DNA of 64,000 nt. Source: Streptomyces sp. A1136 (GTDB lineage: Bacteria > Actinomycetota > Actinomycetes > Streptomycetales > Streptomycetaceae). The notes under the pieces were generated by a model. That model did not search any database. It was not told the origin of the DNA and saw nothing but the letters and a program-made list of their open reading frames with translations. Made by a program: the position numbers and the translations under genes. This document shows, piece by piece, positions 1 through 9,227 of this stretch. The DNA is taken from contig NZ_SSBJ01000006.1 in assembly GCF_004795055.1 (NCBI RefSeq), forward strand, positions 62,001 to 126,000, in the 5' to 3' direction. How positions within the stretch are numbered: the stretch's first letter is position 1; every line of letters begins with the position of its first letter.

Positions 1-565
1 CGACCCGACCGTGCGCCGGGCCGAGACGCCCTCGGGCCGGGTCTACACCCTGGCCGACACCGTCGGCTTCGTCCGGCACCTGCCCCACCACCTGGTCGAG
101 GCGTTCCGCTCCACGATGGAGGAGGTCGGCGACTCCGACCTCATCCTGCACATCGTGGACGGCTCGCACCCGGCCCCGGAGGAGCAGCTGGCGGCGGTCC
201 GCGAGGTCATCCGCGAGGTCGGCGCGGTCAACGTGCCCGAGATCGTGGTGATCAACAAGGCGGACGCGGCGGACCCGCTGGTCCTCCAGCGCCTGCTGCG
301 CATCGAGCGGCACTCCATCGCGGTCTCCGCGCGGACCGGCATGGGCATCGAGGAACTCCTCGCGCTCATCGACACCGAGCTGCCCCGACCGGAGGTCGAG
401 GTGGAGGCCCTGGTGCCGTACACCCGCGGCTCGCTGATCGCCCGGGCACACGCCGAGGGCGAGGTCATCTCCGAGGAGCACACCCCGGAGGGCACCCTGC
501 TCAAGGCGCGGGTCCACCAGGAGCTGGCCGCGGACCTGGCACCGTACGTGCCGGCGAAGCACTGA
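1..565 (+). CDS. hflX: GTPase HflX, C-terminal part (5' truncated by window edge)
   Basis: This is the 3' part of the gene for HflX, a ribosome-associated GTPase that can split stalled or stressed 70S ribosomes. The reading frame is open from base 2 and begins inside the G domain. The G3 motif DTVGF, the G4 motif NKAD and a G5-like SARTG are visible in order, followed by the short C-terminal alpha/beta tail ending in YVPAKH. The Walker A region lies upstream of the window. The gene converges on a minus-strand protease gene, with a strong shared hairpin between them. Family assignment is firm; only the 5' end is missing. Confidence 0.95.
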   Translation, partial: DPTVRRAETPSGRVYTLADTVGFVRHLPHHLVEAFRSTMEEVGDSDLILHIVDGSHPAPEEQLAAVREVIREVGAVNVPEIVVINKADAADPLVLQRLLRIERHSIAVSARTGMGIEELLALIDTELPRPEVEVEALVPYTRGSLIARAHAEGEVISEEHTPEGTLLKARVHQELAADLAPYVPAKH

Positions 566-593
566 CGCCGCCGACACCGGCCGCACGACATGA

Positions 594-625
594 GAGAGGG
601 CCCCCGCCGACGCGGGGGCCCTCTC
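594..625. terminator. Bidirectional hairpin terminator between hflX and the protease gene
   Basis: There is a perfect 13-bp inverted repeat (arm gagagggcccccg, loop of 6 nt) between two convergent stop codons. The symmetry suits termination from both sides, though there is no clear U tract, as is common in Streptomyces. Confidence 0.85.
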
Positions 626-634
626 CGTCTTCGC

Positions 635-1813
635 CTACTTGAACTTGTTGCTCACCGCGGTGTACACGCCCTTGGCCTCCGGGCCCAACCGCGGACCGGC
701 CAACCAACCCGCCTTGGCGGGACCGATCGACGTGTTCGACACCAGCGCGGGCTTGCCGTCCGCGCCCGCCGCGACCCAGCCGCCACCCGAGGAACCGCCG
801 GTCATCGTGCAGCCGATGCGGTACATCACCGGGGCGGCCGCCGTCAGCGACAGCCGGCCGGGCTTGTCCGTGCACTGGAACGCACGCTGACCGTCGAACG
901 GGGCCGCCGCCGGGTAACCCGTCGCCGTGATGCTCGCGACCTTCTGCACCGCCGGGGCCGCGAACTCCACCGGCAGCGCCGAGCCGACCGTCTCCTCCAG
1001 GGACTTGCCCGATCCCTTCTCCGGGGTCACGTGCAGCACCGCGAAGTCGTACGGGGCGCCCGCCCCGCCCGTCGGACCGCCCGTCGCGATCCACTGGTCC
1101 GAGGTCTGCGCCCAGTCGCTCCACCACACGCCGTACGGAGCCACCTGGTCCCGCGGTGCCCCCTTGAGCTGCGCCGCGGTCTTGCCCGCGTTGTTGTAGG
1201 AGGGGACGAAGGCGATGTTGCGGTACCAACCGCCGGCCTTGCCGGCGTGCACGCAGTGGCCCGCGGTCCAGACCAGGTTGGACTTGCCGGGGTGGGCCGG
1301 GTCCTTCACGACCGTCGCCGAGCAGACCATCGAGCCTTCCGGCCCGTCGAAGAAGACCTTGCCGGACGCGGGGACGTTGGCGTGGTACGGAGCGTCCGCC
1401 TGCTTCGCCACCACCGGTGCGGGGGTGGGGTCGGTGACGCCCTGGTCCTTGCCGGCGTCTGGGTCGACGGCCGGGGGCTGCGGCGTCTTGTCGGCGTCAC
1501 GCATCCGGTCCGGGTCCCACAGGCCCTCGATGACCGGGTTGATGTAGTCGCCCGCCTCGCGGAGCCAGTCCTCCCGCTTCCAGTTCTTCCACGCACCCCC
1601 CTTCCACTTCTCCATGTCTATGCCGTGCTGCTTCAGCTTGTCCTTGATGTCGTCCGGGATCTTGATCCCGTCGGTGGAACCGGACGGCAGGCTGGCCGCC
1701 ACGCTCGGCTTGGCGTCGCCGCCGGCCTGGTCGTCACCGGGCCCGCAGGCCGCGGCCGTCCACACGAGCGCGACCGCGCACAGCGTCGCGGTGACCGGTC
1801 GGTTCGGTCGCAT
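635..1813 (-). CDS. Secreted trypsin-like serine protease, probable lipoprotein
   Basis: This is a 392-aa exported S1-family peptidase. I place the start at an ATG preceded by GGGGGA, well inside a longer open frame. The N-terminus is a signal peptide (two Arg, then a hydrophobic stretch) ending in TAAAC-G, so Cys may be lipidated although the lipobox is not ideal. A charged region follows, then the catalytic domain with the His motif TAGHC, the Asp in YDFAVLH and the Ser in TGGSSGGGW. Together these make a complete catalytic triad typical of the glutamyl-endopeptidase-like branch of S1 proteases. The substrate is unknown. It is divergent from the siderophore locus by about 290 bp. Confidence 0.85.
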   Translation of the reverse strand: MRPNRPVTATLCAVALVWTAAACGPGDDQAGGDAKPSVAASLPSGSTDGIKIPDDIKDKLKQHGIDMEKWKGGAWKNWKREDWLREAGDYINPVIEGLWDPDRMRDADKTPQPPAVDPDAGKDQGVTDPTPAPVVAKQADAPYHANVPASGKVFFDGPEGSMVCSATVVKDPAHPGKSNLVWTAGHCVHAGKAGGWYRNIAFVPSYNNAGKTAAQLKGAPRDQVAPYGVWWSDWAQTSDQWIATGGPTGGAGAPYDFAVLHVTPEKGSGKSLEETVGSALPVEFAAPAVQKVASITATGYPAAAPFDGQRAFQCTDKPGRLSLTAAAPVMYRIGCTMTGGSSGGGWVAAGADGKPALVSNTSIGPAKAGWLAGPRLGPEAKGVYTAVSNKFK

Positions 1814-2103
1814 GTCGTAAGTCCCCCTGGTGGTTCGAGGCGTTGAACGGGGTGCGGTGCTCCCGGCACGCCCCTTCGCGCGCCGCCGGCACAGCACCCC
1901 ACTATGCCGCTGCGGTTCAGGACGACACAGGCCGGGGCCGCGGTTCCACTTCACGGGCCGTCTGCCACCGCGCGCCCAAGGATCTTCCGCCCACCCGTGA
2001 TCCGTCGCCGTCACCGTCGTTGGTACGTACGGGGGATGGGGGAGCAGCGTTCCTGTTCGAGACGCAATCCGGACGAGAGTTCCGGACGGGAGGACCGACA
2101 CTC

Positions 2104-3591
2104 GTGGCGTGGAGCGAGCCTTTGACCGAGCCGGCCGCAACCGAGGCCGAGACCCGGGGCGCGGTGGTGGGGCAGGACGCGGTGCAGCAGTCCGTCGTGC
2201 AGCAGTCCGTCGTGCAGCAGTCCGTCGTGGGGCAGGACGCGATGGGGCAGGGCATGGTGGGCCATGACGCGGTGGGCCATGGCGCGATGGGGCGTGGCGT
2301 GATCGCCGAAGGCATCCTGCGCCGGCAGTCCTCGCGGGAGTCCGCCGCGCGGACCTACGCACGCTCCCTGCCCATCGTCCCGGTACGCGCCCGGGGACTG
2401 ACGATCGAGGGAGCCGACGGACGGCGCTACCTCGACTGCCTCTCCGGCGCGGGCACGCTCGCCCTGGGGCACAACCACCCCGTGGTGCTCGAAGCCATCC
2501 GGTCGGTGCTCGACTCCGGCGCCCCGCTGCACGTGCTGGACCTAGCGACCCCGGTCAAGGACGCGTTCACCACCGAGTTGTTCTCGACCCTGCCGCCCGC
2601 ACTGGCGGCGGACGCCCGGATCCAGTTCTGCGGGCCCGCGGGGACGGACGCGGTCGAAGCGGCGCTCAAACTGGTCCGCACCGCCACCGGGAGGTCGGGA
2701 CTGCTGGCCTTCACCGGGGCGTACCACGGCATGACGGCCGGGGCGCTGGAGGTATCGGGCGGGGCCTGCGACGTACGGGTCGTCCGGCTGCCGTTCCCGC
2801 AGGACCACCGGTGCCCGTTCGGGGTCGGCGGAGCCGAAGGGGAGCGGCTGTCGGCGCGGTGGACCGAGAGCCTGCTGGACGACCCCAAGGGCGGGGTGCC
2901 GACGCCCGCCGGGATGATCGTCGAACCGGTCCAGGGTGAGGGAGGGGTCCACCCCGCTCCGGACGGGTGGCTGCGCCGGATGCGGGAGATCACCGCCGCA
3001 CGGGGCATCCCGCTGATCGCGGACGAGGTGCAGACGGGGGTGGGGCGCACCGGCGCCTTCTGGGGAGTCGACCACGCCGGGGTGGTGCCCGACGTCATGG
3101 TGCTGTCCAAGGCGATCGGGGGCAGCCTGCCGCTGGCCGTGATCGTGTACCGGGCGGAGCTGGACGTCTGGGCGCCCGGCGCCCACGCGGGCACCTTCCG
3201 CGGCAACCAACTGGCCATGGCGGCCGGAACCGCCACCCTGGCCTACGTCCGACGCAACGGTCTCGCCGAGCGGGCCGCCGTGTTGGGGGAGCGGATGCTG
3301 ACGGTGCTGCGCGAACTCGCCGCCGCCCAGCCGTGCGTGGGGGACGTCAGGGGCCGCGGTCTGATGATCGGAGTCGAAGTCGTCGACCCCGACACCGGAG
3401 CCGCCGCCCCGGAGCTCGCCGCTGCCGTCCGTCAGGAGTGTCTGGACCGGGGCCTGATCGTCGAGCTCGGCGGCCGTCACTCCAGCGTCGTGCGCCTCCT
3501 GCCTCCGCTGACGCTGACCGACGAGCAGGCCGGGGCCGTCCTCGACCGGCTGACCGACGCCGTCCCCGCCGCCGCCCGCCGGCCCCGCTGA
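2104..3591 (+). CDS. Class-III aminotransferase, diaminobutyrate aminotransferase type (NIS locus)
   Basis: This 495-aa PLP-dependent enzyme belongs to the diaminobutyrate-2-oxoglutarate aminotransferase group that supplies diamines to siderophore pathways (RhbA/DABA-AT family). The main domain starts near the ILRRQSSRESAARTYAR segment. It shows the family motifs LSGAGTLALGHNHP, CGPAGTDAVEAALK, FTGAYHGMT, LIADEVQTGVGRTG and the PLP lysine in VLSKAIGG. I chose GTG 2104 because GGGAGG precedes it by about 11 nt, but several in-frame ATGs downstream are possible. The first ~65 residues are odd: they hold three tandem VQQSV units and then Gln/Gly/His-rich repeats. It ends 20 bp before the first IucA/IucC gene, so it is probably co-transcribed. 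Confidence 0.85.
   Translation: MAWSEPLTEPAATEAETRGAVVGQDAVQQSVVQQSVVQQSVVGQDAMGQGMVGHDAVGHGAMGRGVIAEGILRRQSSRESAARTYARSLPIVPVRARGLTIEGADGRRYLDCLSGAGTLALGHNHPVVLEAIRSVLDSGAPLHVLDLATPVKDAFTTELFSTLPPALAADARIQFCGPAGTDAVEAALKLVRTATGRSGLLAFTGAYHGMTAGALEVSGGACDVRVVRLPFPQDHRCPFGVGGAEGERLSARWTESLLDDPKGGVPTPAGMIVEPVQGEGGVHPAPDGWLRRMREITAARGIPLIADEVQTGVGRTGAFWGVDHAGVVPDVMVLSKAIGGSLPLAVIVYRAELDVWAPGAHAGTFRGNQLAMAAGTATLAYVRRNGLAERAAVLGERMLTVLRELAAAQPCVGDVRGRGLMIGVEVVDPDTGAAAPELAAAVRQECLDRGLIVELGGRHSSVVRLLPPLTLTDEQAGAVLDRLTDAVPAAARRPR
2182..2226 (+). repeat. Three tandem 15-bp units inside the aminotransferase 5' end
   Basis: The unit gtgcagcagtccgtc occurs three times without a mismatch and encodes VQQSV repeats. 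It is followed by degenerate GQDA/GHDA/GHGA segments. This looks like a recently expanded in-frame repeat in the leader of the protein. Confidence 0.9.
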
Positions 3592-3611
3592 CCTACCCCA
3601 AGGACCGCCCG

Positions 3612-6293
3612 ATGCCCGACCCCACCCCACCCCCGAGCCCGGCCACGCCCCAGGACGGCACCCCGACACCGCCCCCGCCCTCGGGCCTGGCCGCGCCCCA
3701 GGACGGCACCGCGACACCGCCCCCGCCCACCCGCCCCCTCGGCGCTTCCCCGTCCCCGGGCGCTACCCCCGCCCCGGCCCGGATCGAGAGCGCATTCGGC
3801 GGTCAGGCCGCCACCCCGCCCCCGGGCGCCGTGCCGCCCGGCCCCACCACGCCGGGCACCACCCCGCCCCCCGCCCCCACCCCCACCCCGAGCCCGGGGC
3901 CGGGCGGTGGCCCGGGCGTCGGGGCCGGCCCGGTGTCGGCCGTCGGGCGGGGCACCGGGCCCGGTGAGGCGCCCGTGCCGGGCTCTGCGTACGAGCCGGC
4001 CGGCTGCACCACTCCCACCGCCGCGCCCCATGGCACCGCCCCGTCCCCGAGTGCCCCGCTCGGCACGCCGCGGGCCACCACCCCGAGCCCGGCGCGGGAC
4101 GGCGACCCCGGCCGGGGGCAGGGCTTCGGATTCGGTTCCGCGCCGATCGTCAGCCTGGGCACCGGGCCCGGTCGGGCGCCCGCGCCGGGCACCGGACCCC
4201 GGCCGGTCGGCGCCCTGGACGCGGACGCCGCCCCCGCCGAGCCGGCCCTCCCCGACCCGGTTCAGCGCCCGGCCGACCTCCCTGAAGGCGGGACCGCCTC
4301 CGGCCCGGACTCGGTCGAGGTGGCGCCGACGGCCGGCCGGCCGAGCCAGGTGCCGACGCCCGCCCGAGAGCAGGCCGGCGCCGCCGCACAGCCCCCGCCG
4401 CCCGAGGCCTGCCCCACCTCCCACGAGGCGCAGGCAGCACACCTGTCGGGCGACCGTCACCGGCCGACGGCACCCGCCGCCGTCGGCGTGCCGCGGCAGA
4501 AGAGGCCCACCCTGCGGCCCCTCCCGGCCGGAGCCGGCCTCCTCGGCCCCGACCCGGAGGCGTTGCCCGACCTGCTGGACCACCCCGACCCCGGCATCGC
4601 CGCCGAAGCCGCGACGGTGGAGAACCTGCTGCGGTGCTGGGTCCGCGAGAGCGGCCTCAGCCGACCCAACGGGCCGGTCGGCACCCTCCTGCGCGTCCCC
4701 CTTCCCGCATCCGGTGTGACGCTGCTCGTCGCCGTCCGCCATTGGTCCCCCGCCGGCTGGCACCGCTTCGCCCCCGCCCGTCTCGAAGGCGCCCCCGCCG
4801 ATGCCCCGGCCCTGGACGCCGTCACCCTCGCCGCCCTGATCGCCCGGGAGGGCACCGGCCGCGCCGCGGACCTCGTCGGCCGGGTCGCCGACTCGGTGCG
4901 CCGCACCGCGGAGTTCATCGCCGACCGGCGCCGACGCCCCACCCCGCCCGCCCCCATCGCCGCGGACCGCTTCCTGACCGCCGAACAGTCCCTCCTCCTC
5001 GGTCACCCCCTCCAACCCGATCCCAAGAGCCGCGAGGGGCTCTCGGAAGCCGACGTACGCCGCTACTCACCCGAATTGCACGGCTCCTTCCCCCTGCACT
5101 GGTTCGCCATCGACCCCTCCGTGCTCGCCACCGACTCCGCCTGGACCGAACGCGGCCGGCCCGTCCCCGCCGCCCGGCTCCTCACCCGCCTTGCCCCCGG
5201 CCTGCCGCTGCCCGTCGGAACCACCCCCTTGCCCCTCCATCCCTGGCAGGCCCGCGACCTGCTCGACCGCCCCGCCGTCGCCGCCCTGCGCGACGCGGGA
5301 CTTCTGACCGACCTGGGCCCGTACGGCGACCCCTGGTACCCCACCTCCTCCGTCCGCACCGTCCACCGCCCCGGCGCCCCCGCGATGCTCAAGTTGTCCC
5401 TCGGCCTGCGCATCACCAACTCCCGCCGCGAGAACCTCCGCAAGGAACTCCACCGCGGGGTCGAGGTACACCGACTCCTGCGCACCGGTCTCGCCGAACA
5501 GTGGCACGCGGCCCACCCCGGCTTCGACATCGTCCGCGACCCCGCCTGGGTCGCCGTCGACAGCCCCGACGGCACGCCCGTCCAAGGTCTCGACGCCCTG
5601 CTGCGCCACAACCCCTTCCGCTCCGGCGACGACGCCGTCTGCATCGCCGCGCTGACCGCTCCCCGCCCGTGGCCCGGCCGGACCACGATGCGCAGTCGGC
5701 TCGCCGAGACGATCTCCCGGCTCGCGGCGGCCACCGCTCGCCCCGTCCCGGCAGTCGCCGCCGAGTGGTTCCTGCGCTACCTCGACCAGGTCGTCCTGCC
5801 GGTCCTCGCCTTCGACGCGCTCGCAGGCATCGCCCTCGAAGCCCACCAGCAGAACACCCTGGTGCTCCTCGACCCGGCCGGCTGGCCGATCGGCGGCCGT
5901 TACCGCGACAACCAGGGCTACTACTTCCGCTACTCCCGCCGTGCGGAACTGCAGTCCCGGCTGCCCGGCGTCGGCGACGCCGGTGACACCTTCGTCTCCG
6001 ACGCCGTCACCGACGAACGCTTCGCCTACTACCTCGGCATCAACAACGTCTTCGGCCTCGTCGGAGCCTTCGGATCACAACGCCTCGCGGACGAACGCGT
6101 CCTGCTCGCCGCCTTCCGCCGCTTCTTGGGCAAGGCGTCCCACCTCGGTCCGCTTCCGGCGCTGTTGCTCGATTCACCGACCCTGCGCTGCAAGGCGAAC
6201 CTGCTCACCCGCCTGGGCGGCCTGGACGAGCTCGTCGGCCCCGTCGACACCCAGTCCGTCTACGTCACCATCACCAACCCCCTTCACACCTGA
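3612..6293 (+). CDS. IucA/IucC-family siderophore synthetase with long Pro-rich N-terminal extension
   Basis: This 893-aa protein is an NRPS-independent siderophore (NIS) synthetase. These enzymes adenylate a carboxylic acid such as citrate and condense it with an amine. The IucA/IucC domain starts around residue 310 (LLDHPDPGIAAEAATVENLL). It has the ATP- and substrate-binding signatures HPLQPDPKSREG, HPWQARDLL near residue 543, KLSLGLRITNSRREN near 594, and EAHQQNTLVLL followed by RYRDNQGYYF. ATG 3612 has AAGGA 8 nt upstream. The first ~290 residues are Pro/Thr/Gly/Ala-rich, with internal duplications (PQDGTPTPPPP / PQDGTATPPPP and GTGPGEAPVPG / GTGPGRAPAPG), and are unlike the catalytic part. 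Such an extension is not usual for the family. It sits in an apparent operon with the aminotransferase and the downstream GNAT gene. Confidence 0.88.
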   Translation: MPDPTPPPSPATPQDGTPTPPPPSGLAAPQDGTATPPPPTRPLGASPSPGATPAPARIESAFGGQAATPPPGAVPPGPTTPGTTPPPAPTPTPSPGPGGGPGVGAGPVSAVGRGTGPGEAPVPGSAYEPAGCTTPTAAPHGTAPSPSAPLGTPRATTPSPARDGDPGRGQGFGFGSAPIVSLGTGPGRAPAPGTGPRPVGALDADAAPAEPALPDPVQRPADLPEGGTASGPDSVEVAPTAGRPSQVPTPAREQAGAAAQPPPPEACPTSHEAQAAHLSGDRHRPTAPAAVGVPRQKRPTLRPLPAGAGLLGPDPEALPDLLDHPDPGIAAEAATVENLLRCWVRESGLSRPNGPVGTLLRVPLPASGVTLLVAVRHWSPAGWHRFAPARLEGAPADAPALDAVTLAALIAREGTGRAADLVGRVADSVRRTAEFIADRRRRPTPPAPIAADRFLTAEQSLLLGHPLQPDPKSREGLSEADVRRYSPELHGSFPLHWFAIDPSVLATDSAWTERGRPVPAARLLTRLAPGLPLPVGTTPLPLHPWQARDLLDRPAVAALRDAGLLTDLGPYGDPWYPTSSVRTVHRPGAPAMLKLSLGLRITNSRRENLRKELHRGVEVHRLLRTGLAEQWHAAHPGFDIVRDPAWVAVDSPDGTPVQGLDALLRHNPFRSGDDAVCIAALTAPRPWPGRTTMRSRLAETISRLAAATARPVPAVAAEWFLRYLDQVVLPVLAFDALAGIALEAHQQNTLVLLDPAGWPIGGRYRDNQGYYFRYSRRAELQSRLPGVGDAGDTFVSDAVTDERFAYYLGINNVFGLVGAFGSQRLADERVLLAAFRRFLGKASHLGPLPALLLDSPTLRCKANLLTRLGGLDELVGPVDTQSVYVTITNPLHT

Positions 6294-6487
6294 ACGCCGA
6301 CGCCCTAGACGCCCCTCGACGCCTGCACGACCGCACGGCACAACGACCGGAGGGCACAAACGACCGGACGACGCGGAAACCGCGCGAAGCAGCGAAGGCC
6401 GCACCGTTCAACAGCTCCATCACGCAAGGCCCGAACGACGGAACGACTGAAAGACCGACGCGCCCCACCGACTCGGAGAAGAGCCCG

Positions 6488-7177
6488 ATGCCGTCCACCC
6501 GCACCCCCATCGGACCCACCCGCACGGCCGCGGCCATCACCACGGTCATCGGGCAAGCCGTCCAACCGCGGCTCAACGCCCAGCGGTTGCCGTTGCTCGC
6601 CGAGGCAGACCTGCTCGACTCACCGGCTGCCTGGAGCGCCGCCGCCACATCGGTCGGGGCCTTCCGCCTGGAACCCGTACGACCACACCGGGACCTGGCA
6701 CTCCTCGCACGCTGGATGAACGACCCCGAGGTGGCGGCCTTCTGGGAACTCGCGGGTCCCGCCACCGTCACGGCCGCACACCTGCGCGCCCAGCTCGAAA
6801 GCGACGGCCGCAGCATTCCCTGCCTGGGCCTCCTCGACGGCACACCGATGAGCTACTGGGAGATCTACCGGGCCGATCTCGACCCGCTTGCCCGCCACTA
6901 CCCGGCGCGCCCCCACGACACGGGTATCCACCTGCTGATCGGGGACGGCACGAACCGCGGCCGCGGTCTGGGCACCACACTGCTCCGCGCCGTCGCCGAC
7001 CTGGTGTTCGACAACCGGCCACGCTGCGCTCGCGTGATCGCCGAACCGGACATTCGCAACACCCCCTCCGTATCAGCCTTCCTGAATTCCGGTTTCCGCT
7101 GTTCCGCGGAAATCGACCTACCCGAGAAGCGCGCGGCGCTGATGATCCGTGAGCGGGCGCTGCGCAATCTCCTCTGA
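6488..7177 (+). CDS. GNAT acyltransferase of siderophore type (IucB/AlcB/RhbD-like)
   Basis: This 229-aa protein matches the siderophore-associated N-acyltransferase group that acylates a (hydroxyl)amine during hydroxamate formation. The fold is visible from about residue 55: FRLEPVRPHRDLALLARWMNDPEVAAFWE, then the family-typical YWEIYRADLDPLARHY segment and the acetyl-CoA-binding loop NRGRGLGTTLL. A late FLNSGFRCSAEIDLPEKRAALM segment closes the domain. The ATG has GGAGAAGAG at the right distance. It lies between the two NIS synthetase genes in the same orientation. No lysine/ornithine/diamine N-hydroxylase is present nearby, so its acceptor may be a plain amine or be made elsewhere. Confidence 0.8.
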   Translation: MPSTRTPIGPTRTAAAITTVIGQAVQPRLNAQRLPLLAEADLLDSPAAWSAAATSVGAFRLEPVRPHRDLALLARWMNDPEVAAFWELAGPATVTAAHLRAQLESDGRSIPCLGLLDGTPMSYWEIYRADLDPLARHYPARPHDTGIHLLIGDGTNRGRGLGTTLLRAVADLVFDNRPRCARVIAEPDIRNTPSVSAFLNSGFRCSAEIDLPEKRAALMIRERALRNLL

Positions 7178-7273
7178 TTGCCGCCCCGCAGTCCCGGCAT
7201 CGCCATCGCTGGACGCTTCTGCAATTGAAAACTCCGCGCCGTGGACCGAAGTTCCCGCTACCCGAGGAGTCCC

Positions 7274-9175
7274 GTGTCGAATTTCCCCGCCGCCTCAGGC
7301 TCCACAGGCCCCCACTTCCCCGAGGCGGTGACGTCCTCGCCCCAGGACCCCTGCACGCCACCCGAGATCAACGGGGTGACCTGGGAGTCCGCCACCCGTC
7401 GACTGCTCGCCAAGATGCTCGGGGAATTCGCGTACGAGGAGATCATCAGCCCCCTCCCGGCCGCCCCCACCGCCGTCAACCCGGCCCTCACCGCCCCCAC
7501 GGCCGCCGGTGACATCTGGAGCCTCCCGCTCGACGACGGCAGCACCCTCGGCTTCCGCGCCCGCCGCCGCTCCTACGGCAGCTGGCACGTCGACGCCCGC
7601 ACCATCACCCTCACCCCGCCACCCCCCTCGACCCGGCCCCCGACCGCCTTCGGCGACCCGTTCGAGTTCCTGATCCGCGCCCGCACGCTCCTGTGCCTCG
7701 ACGGCGGGACCCTCGGCCACCTCGTCCGCGAACTCAGCGCCACCCTGTCCGCGGACGCCCACCTAGAGCACCACGCGCTCACCGCCGACGTCCTCGCCGA
7801 CCTCGACTACGCCGATCTCGAAGGCCACCAGACCGGCCACCCCTGGCTCGTCCTCAACAAGGGCCGTTACGGGATGTCGGCGGCCGACACGGCCGCCTGG
7901 GCACCCGAGTCCCGCGTCCGTCAACGACTGCCCTGGCTCGCCGCACACACGTCCCTGGCCGAGTACCGCGGAACCGCCGGTATGGAAGACCCCGCCCGCC
8001 TCTACTCCGCCGAGCTGGACGCCGTCACCCGCGCCGCCTTCGACCGGACCCTGCGCGACCGAGGCCTCGACCCGAGCGGCTACGTCTACCTACCGGTGCA
8101 CCCCTGGCAGTGGGACGAGATAGTGCTCCCGCTGTTCGCACCCGCCCTCGCCTCGGGTCAACTGGTGCCACTGCCGGCCGACCCCGACGTACGACTGCCC
8201 CAGCAGTCGATCCGTACCTTCCTCAATCTGACCAGGCCCGAGCGGCACAGCGTCAAGCTGCCGCTCTCCGTCCTCAACACGATGGTCTGGCGCGGACTGC
8301 CCTGCGACCTGACGCTCGCCGCCCCCGCCGTCACCGCCTGGATCCACTCCCTGCGGGACAACGACCCCTTCCTCCGGGACGAGTGCCGGGTGCTCCTCCT
8401 CGGGGAGGTGGCCTCGGTGACCGTCCGCCATCCCGTCTACGACCGGCTCCCCGAGGTCCCGTACCAGTACAAGGAACTGCTCGGGGCGATCTGGCGCGAG
8501 CCCCTGACCGGTCGTCTCGCCCCGGGTGAGCGGGCCCGTACGCTCGCGTCCCTGCTGCACACCGACCCGCGCGGGCGTTCCTTCACCGCCGAGCTCGTCG
8601 CCCGGTCCGGACTGGCCCCCGCCGTGTGGCTCCAACGGCTCTTCGCCGCCCTGCTGCCACCGCTGCTCCACTTCCTCTACCGCTACGGCACCGTCTTCTC
8701 CCCGCACGGCGAGAACACCATCGTGATCTTCGACGAGGGTGACGTCCCCGTCCGGATGGCGGTCAAGGACTTCGTGGACGACGTCAACATCAGCCGGGAA
8801 GCGCTGCCCGAACACGACGCGATGCCCGAGGCGGTCCGAGCCGCCCTGCTGACGGAGCCGCCCGCCTACCTCACGCAGTTCATCCACTCCGGTCTCTTCG
8901 TCGGGGTCTTCCGCTACCTGTCCGCGATCTGCGAGGACCGGATGGGAGTCCCGGAGGACGACTTCTGGTCGCTCGTACGGGCGGAGATCCTGCGCCACCA
9001 GGCCCGCTTCCCCGAGCTCAAGGACCGCTACGAGCTCTTCGACCTGCTCACCGAGCGGATCGACCGGCTCTGCCTCAACCGGAACCGGCTCCACGAGGAC
9101 GGTTACCGCGACCGCCCGCACCGCCCGCACGCGGTCACCCACGGCACCGTTCCCAACCCCCTGCACCGCCCGTGA
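7274..9175 (+). CDS. IucA/IucC-family siderophore synthetase, second copy
   Basis: This 633-aa NIS synthetase has the usual length and no long extension. Motifs visible in order are VLNKGRYG, PVHPWQWDEIVLP near residue 275, IRTFLNLTRPERHSVKLPLS, and FSPHGENTIVIFDEGDVP followed by AVKDFVDDVNIS. The C-terminal part (residues ~450-600) is the FhuF-like region common in these enzymes. I prefer GTG 7274 over the upstream in-frame GTG at 7241 because GAGGAG lies just 5' of it. With the first synthetase it forms a two-enzyme NIS pair, which usually condenses two amine arms onto one citrate-like core. I see no DmdR/Fur-type iron box upstream of the locus. Confidence 0.87.
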   Translation: MSNFPAASGSTGPHFPEAVTSSPQDPCTPPEINGVTWESATRRLLAKMLGEFAYEEIISPLPAAPTAVNPALTAPTAAGDIWSLPLDDGSTLGFRARRRSYGSWHVDARTITLTPPPPSTRPPTAFGDPFEFLIRARTLLCLDGGTLGHLVRELSATLSADAHLEHHALTADVLADLDYADLEGHQTGHPWLVLNKGRYGMSAADTAAWAPESRVRQRLPWLAAHTSLAEYRGTAGMEDPARLYSAELDAVTRAAFDRTLRDRGLDPSGYVYLPVHPWQWDEIVLPLFAPALASGQLVPLPADPDVRLPQQSIRTFLNLTRPERHSVKLPLSVLNTMVWRGLPCDLTLAAPAVTAWIHSLRDNDPFLRDECRVLLLGEVASVTVRHPVYDRLPEVPYQYKELLGAIWREPLTGRLAPGERARTLASLLHTDPRGRSFTAELVARSGLAPAVWLQRLFAALLPPLLHFLYRYGTVFSPHGENTIVIFDEGDVPVRMAVKDFVDDVNISREALPEHDAMPEAVRAALLTEPPAYLTQFIHSGLFVGVFRYLSAICEDRMGVPEDDFWSLVRAEILRHQARFPELKDRYELFDLLTERIDRLCLNRNRLHEDGYRDRPHRPHAVTHGTVPNPLHRP

Positions 9176-9227
9176 TCCGTCGACGATGCGGTTCCTGTCG
9201 GTGCGGCCCCGTAGGGTTGGCAGTGCT

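Noticed and set aside
1814..2103. Search for a DmdR/Fur iron box upstream of the siderophore locus
   Set aside because: No ttaggttaggct-like palindrome is present in this interval or in the gaps within the locus, so no iron box is annotated.
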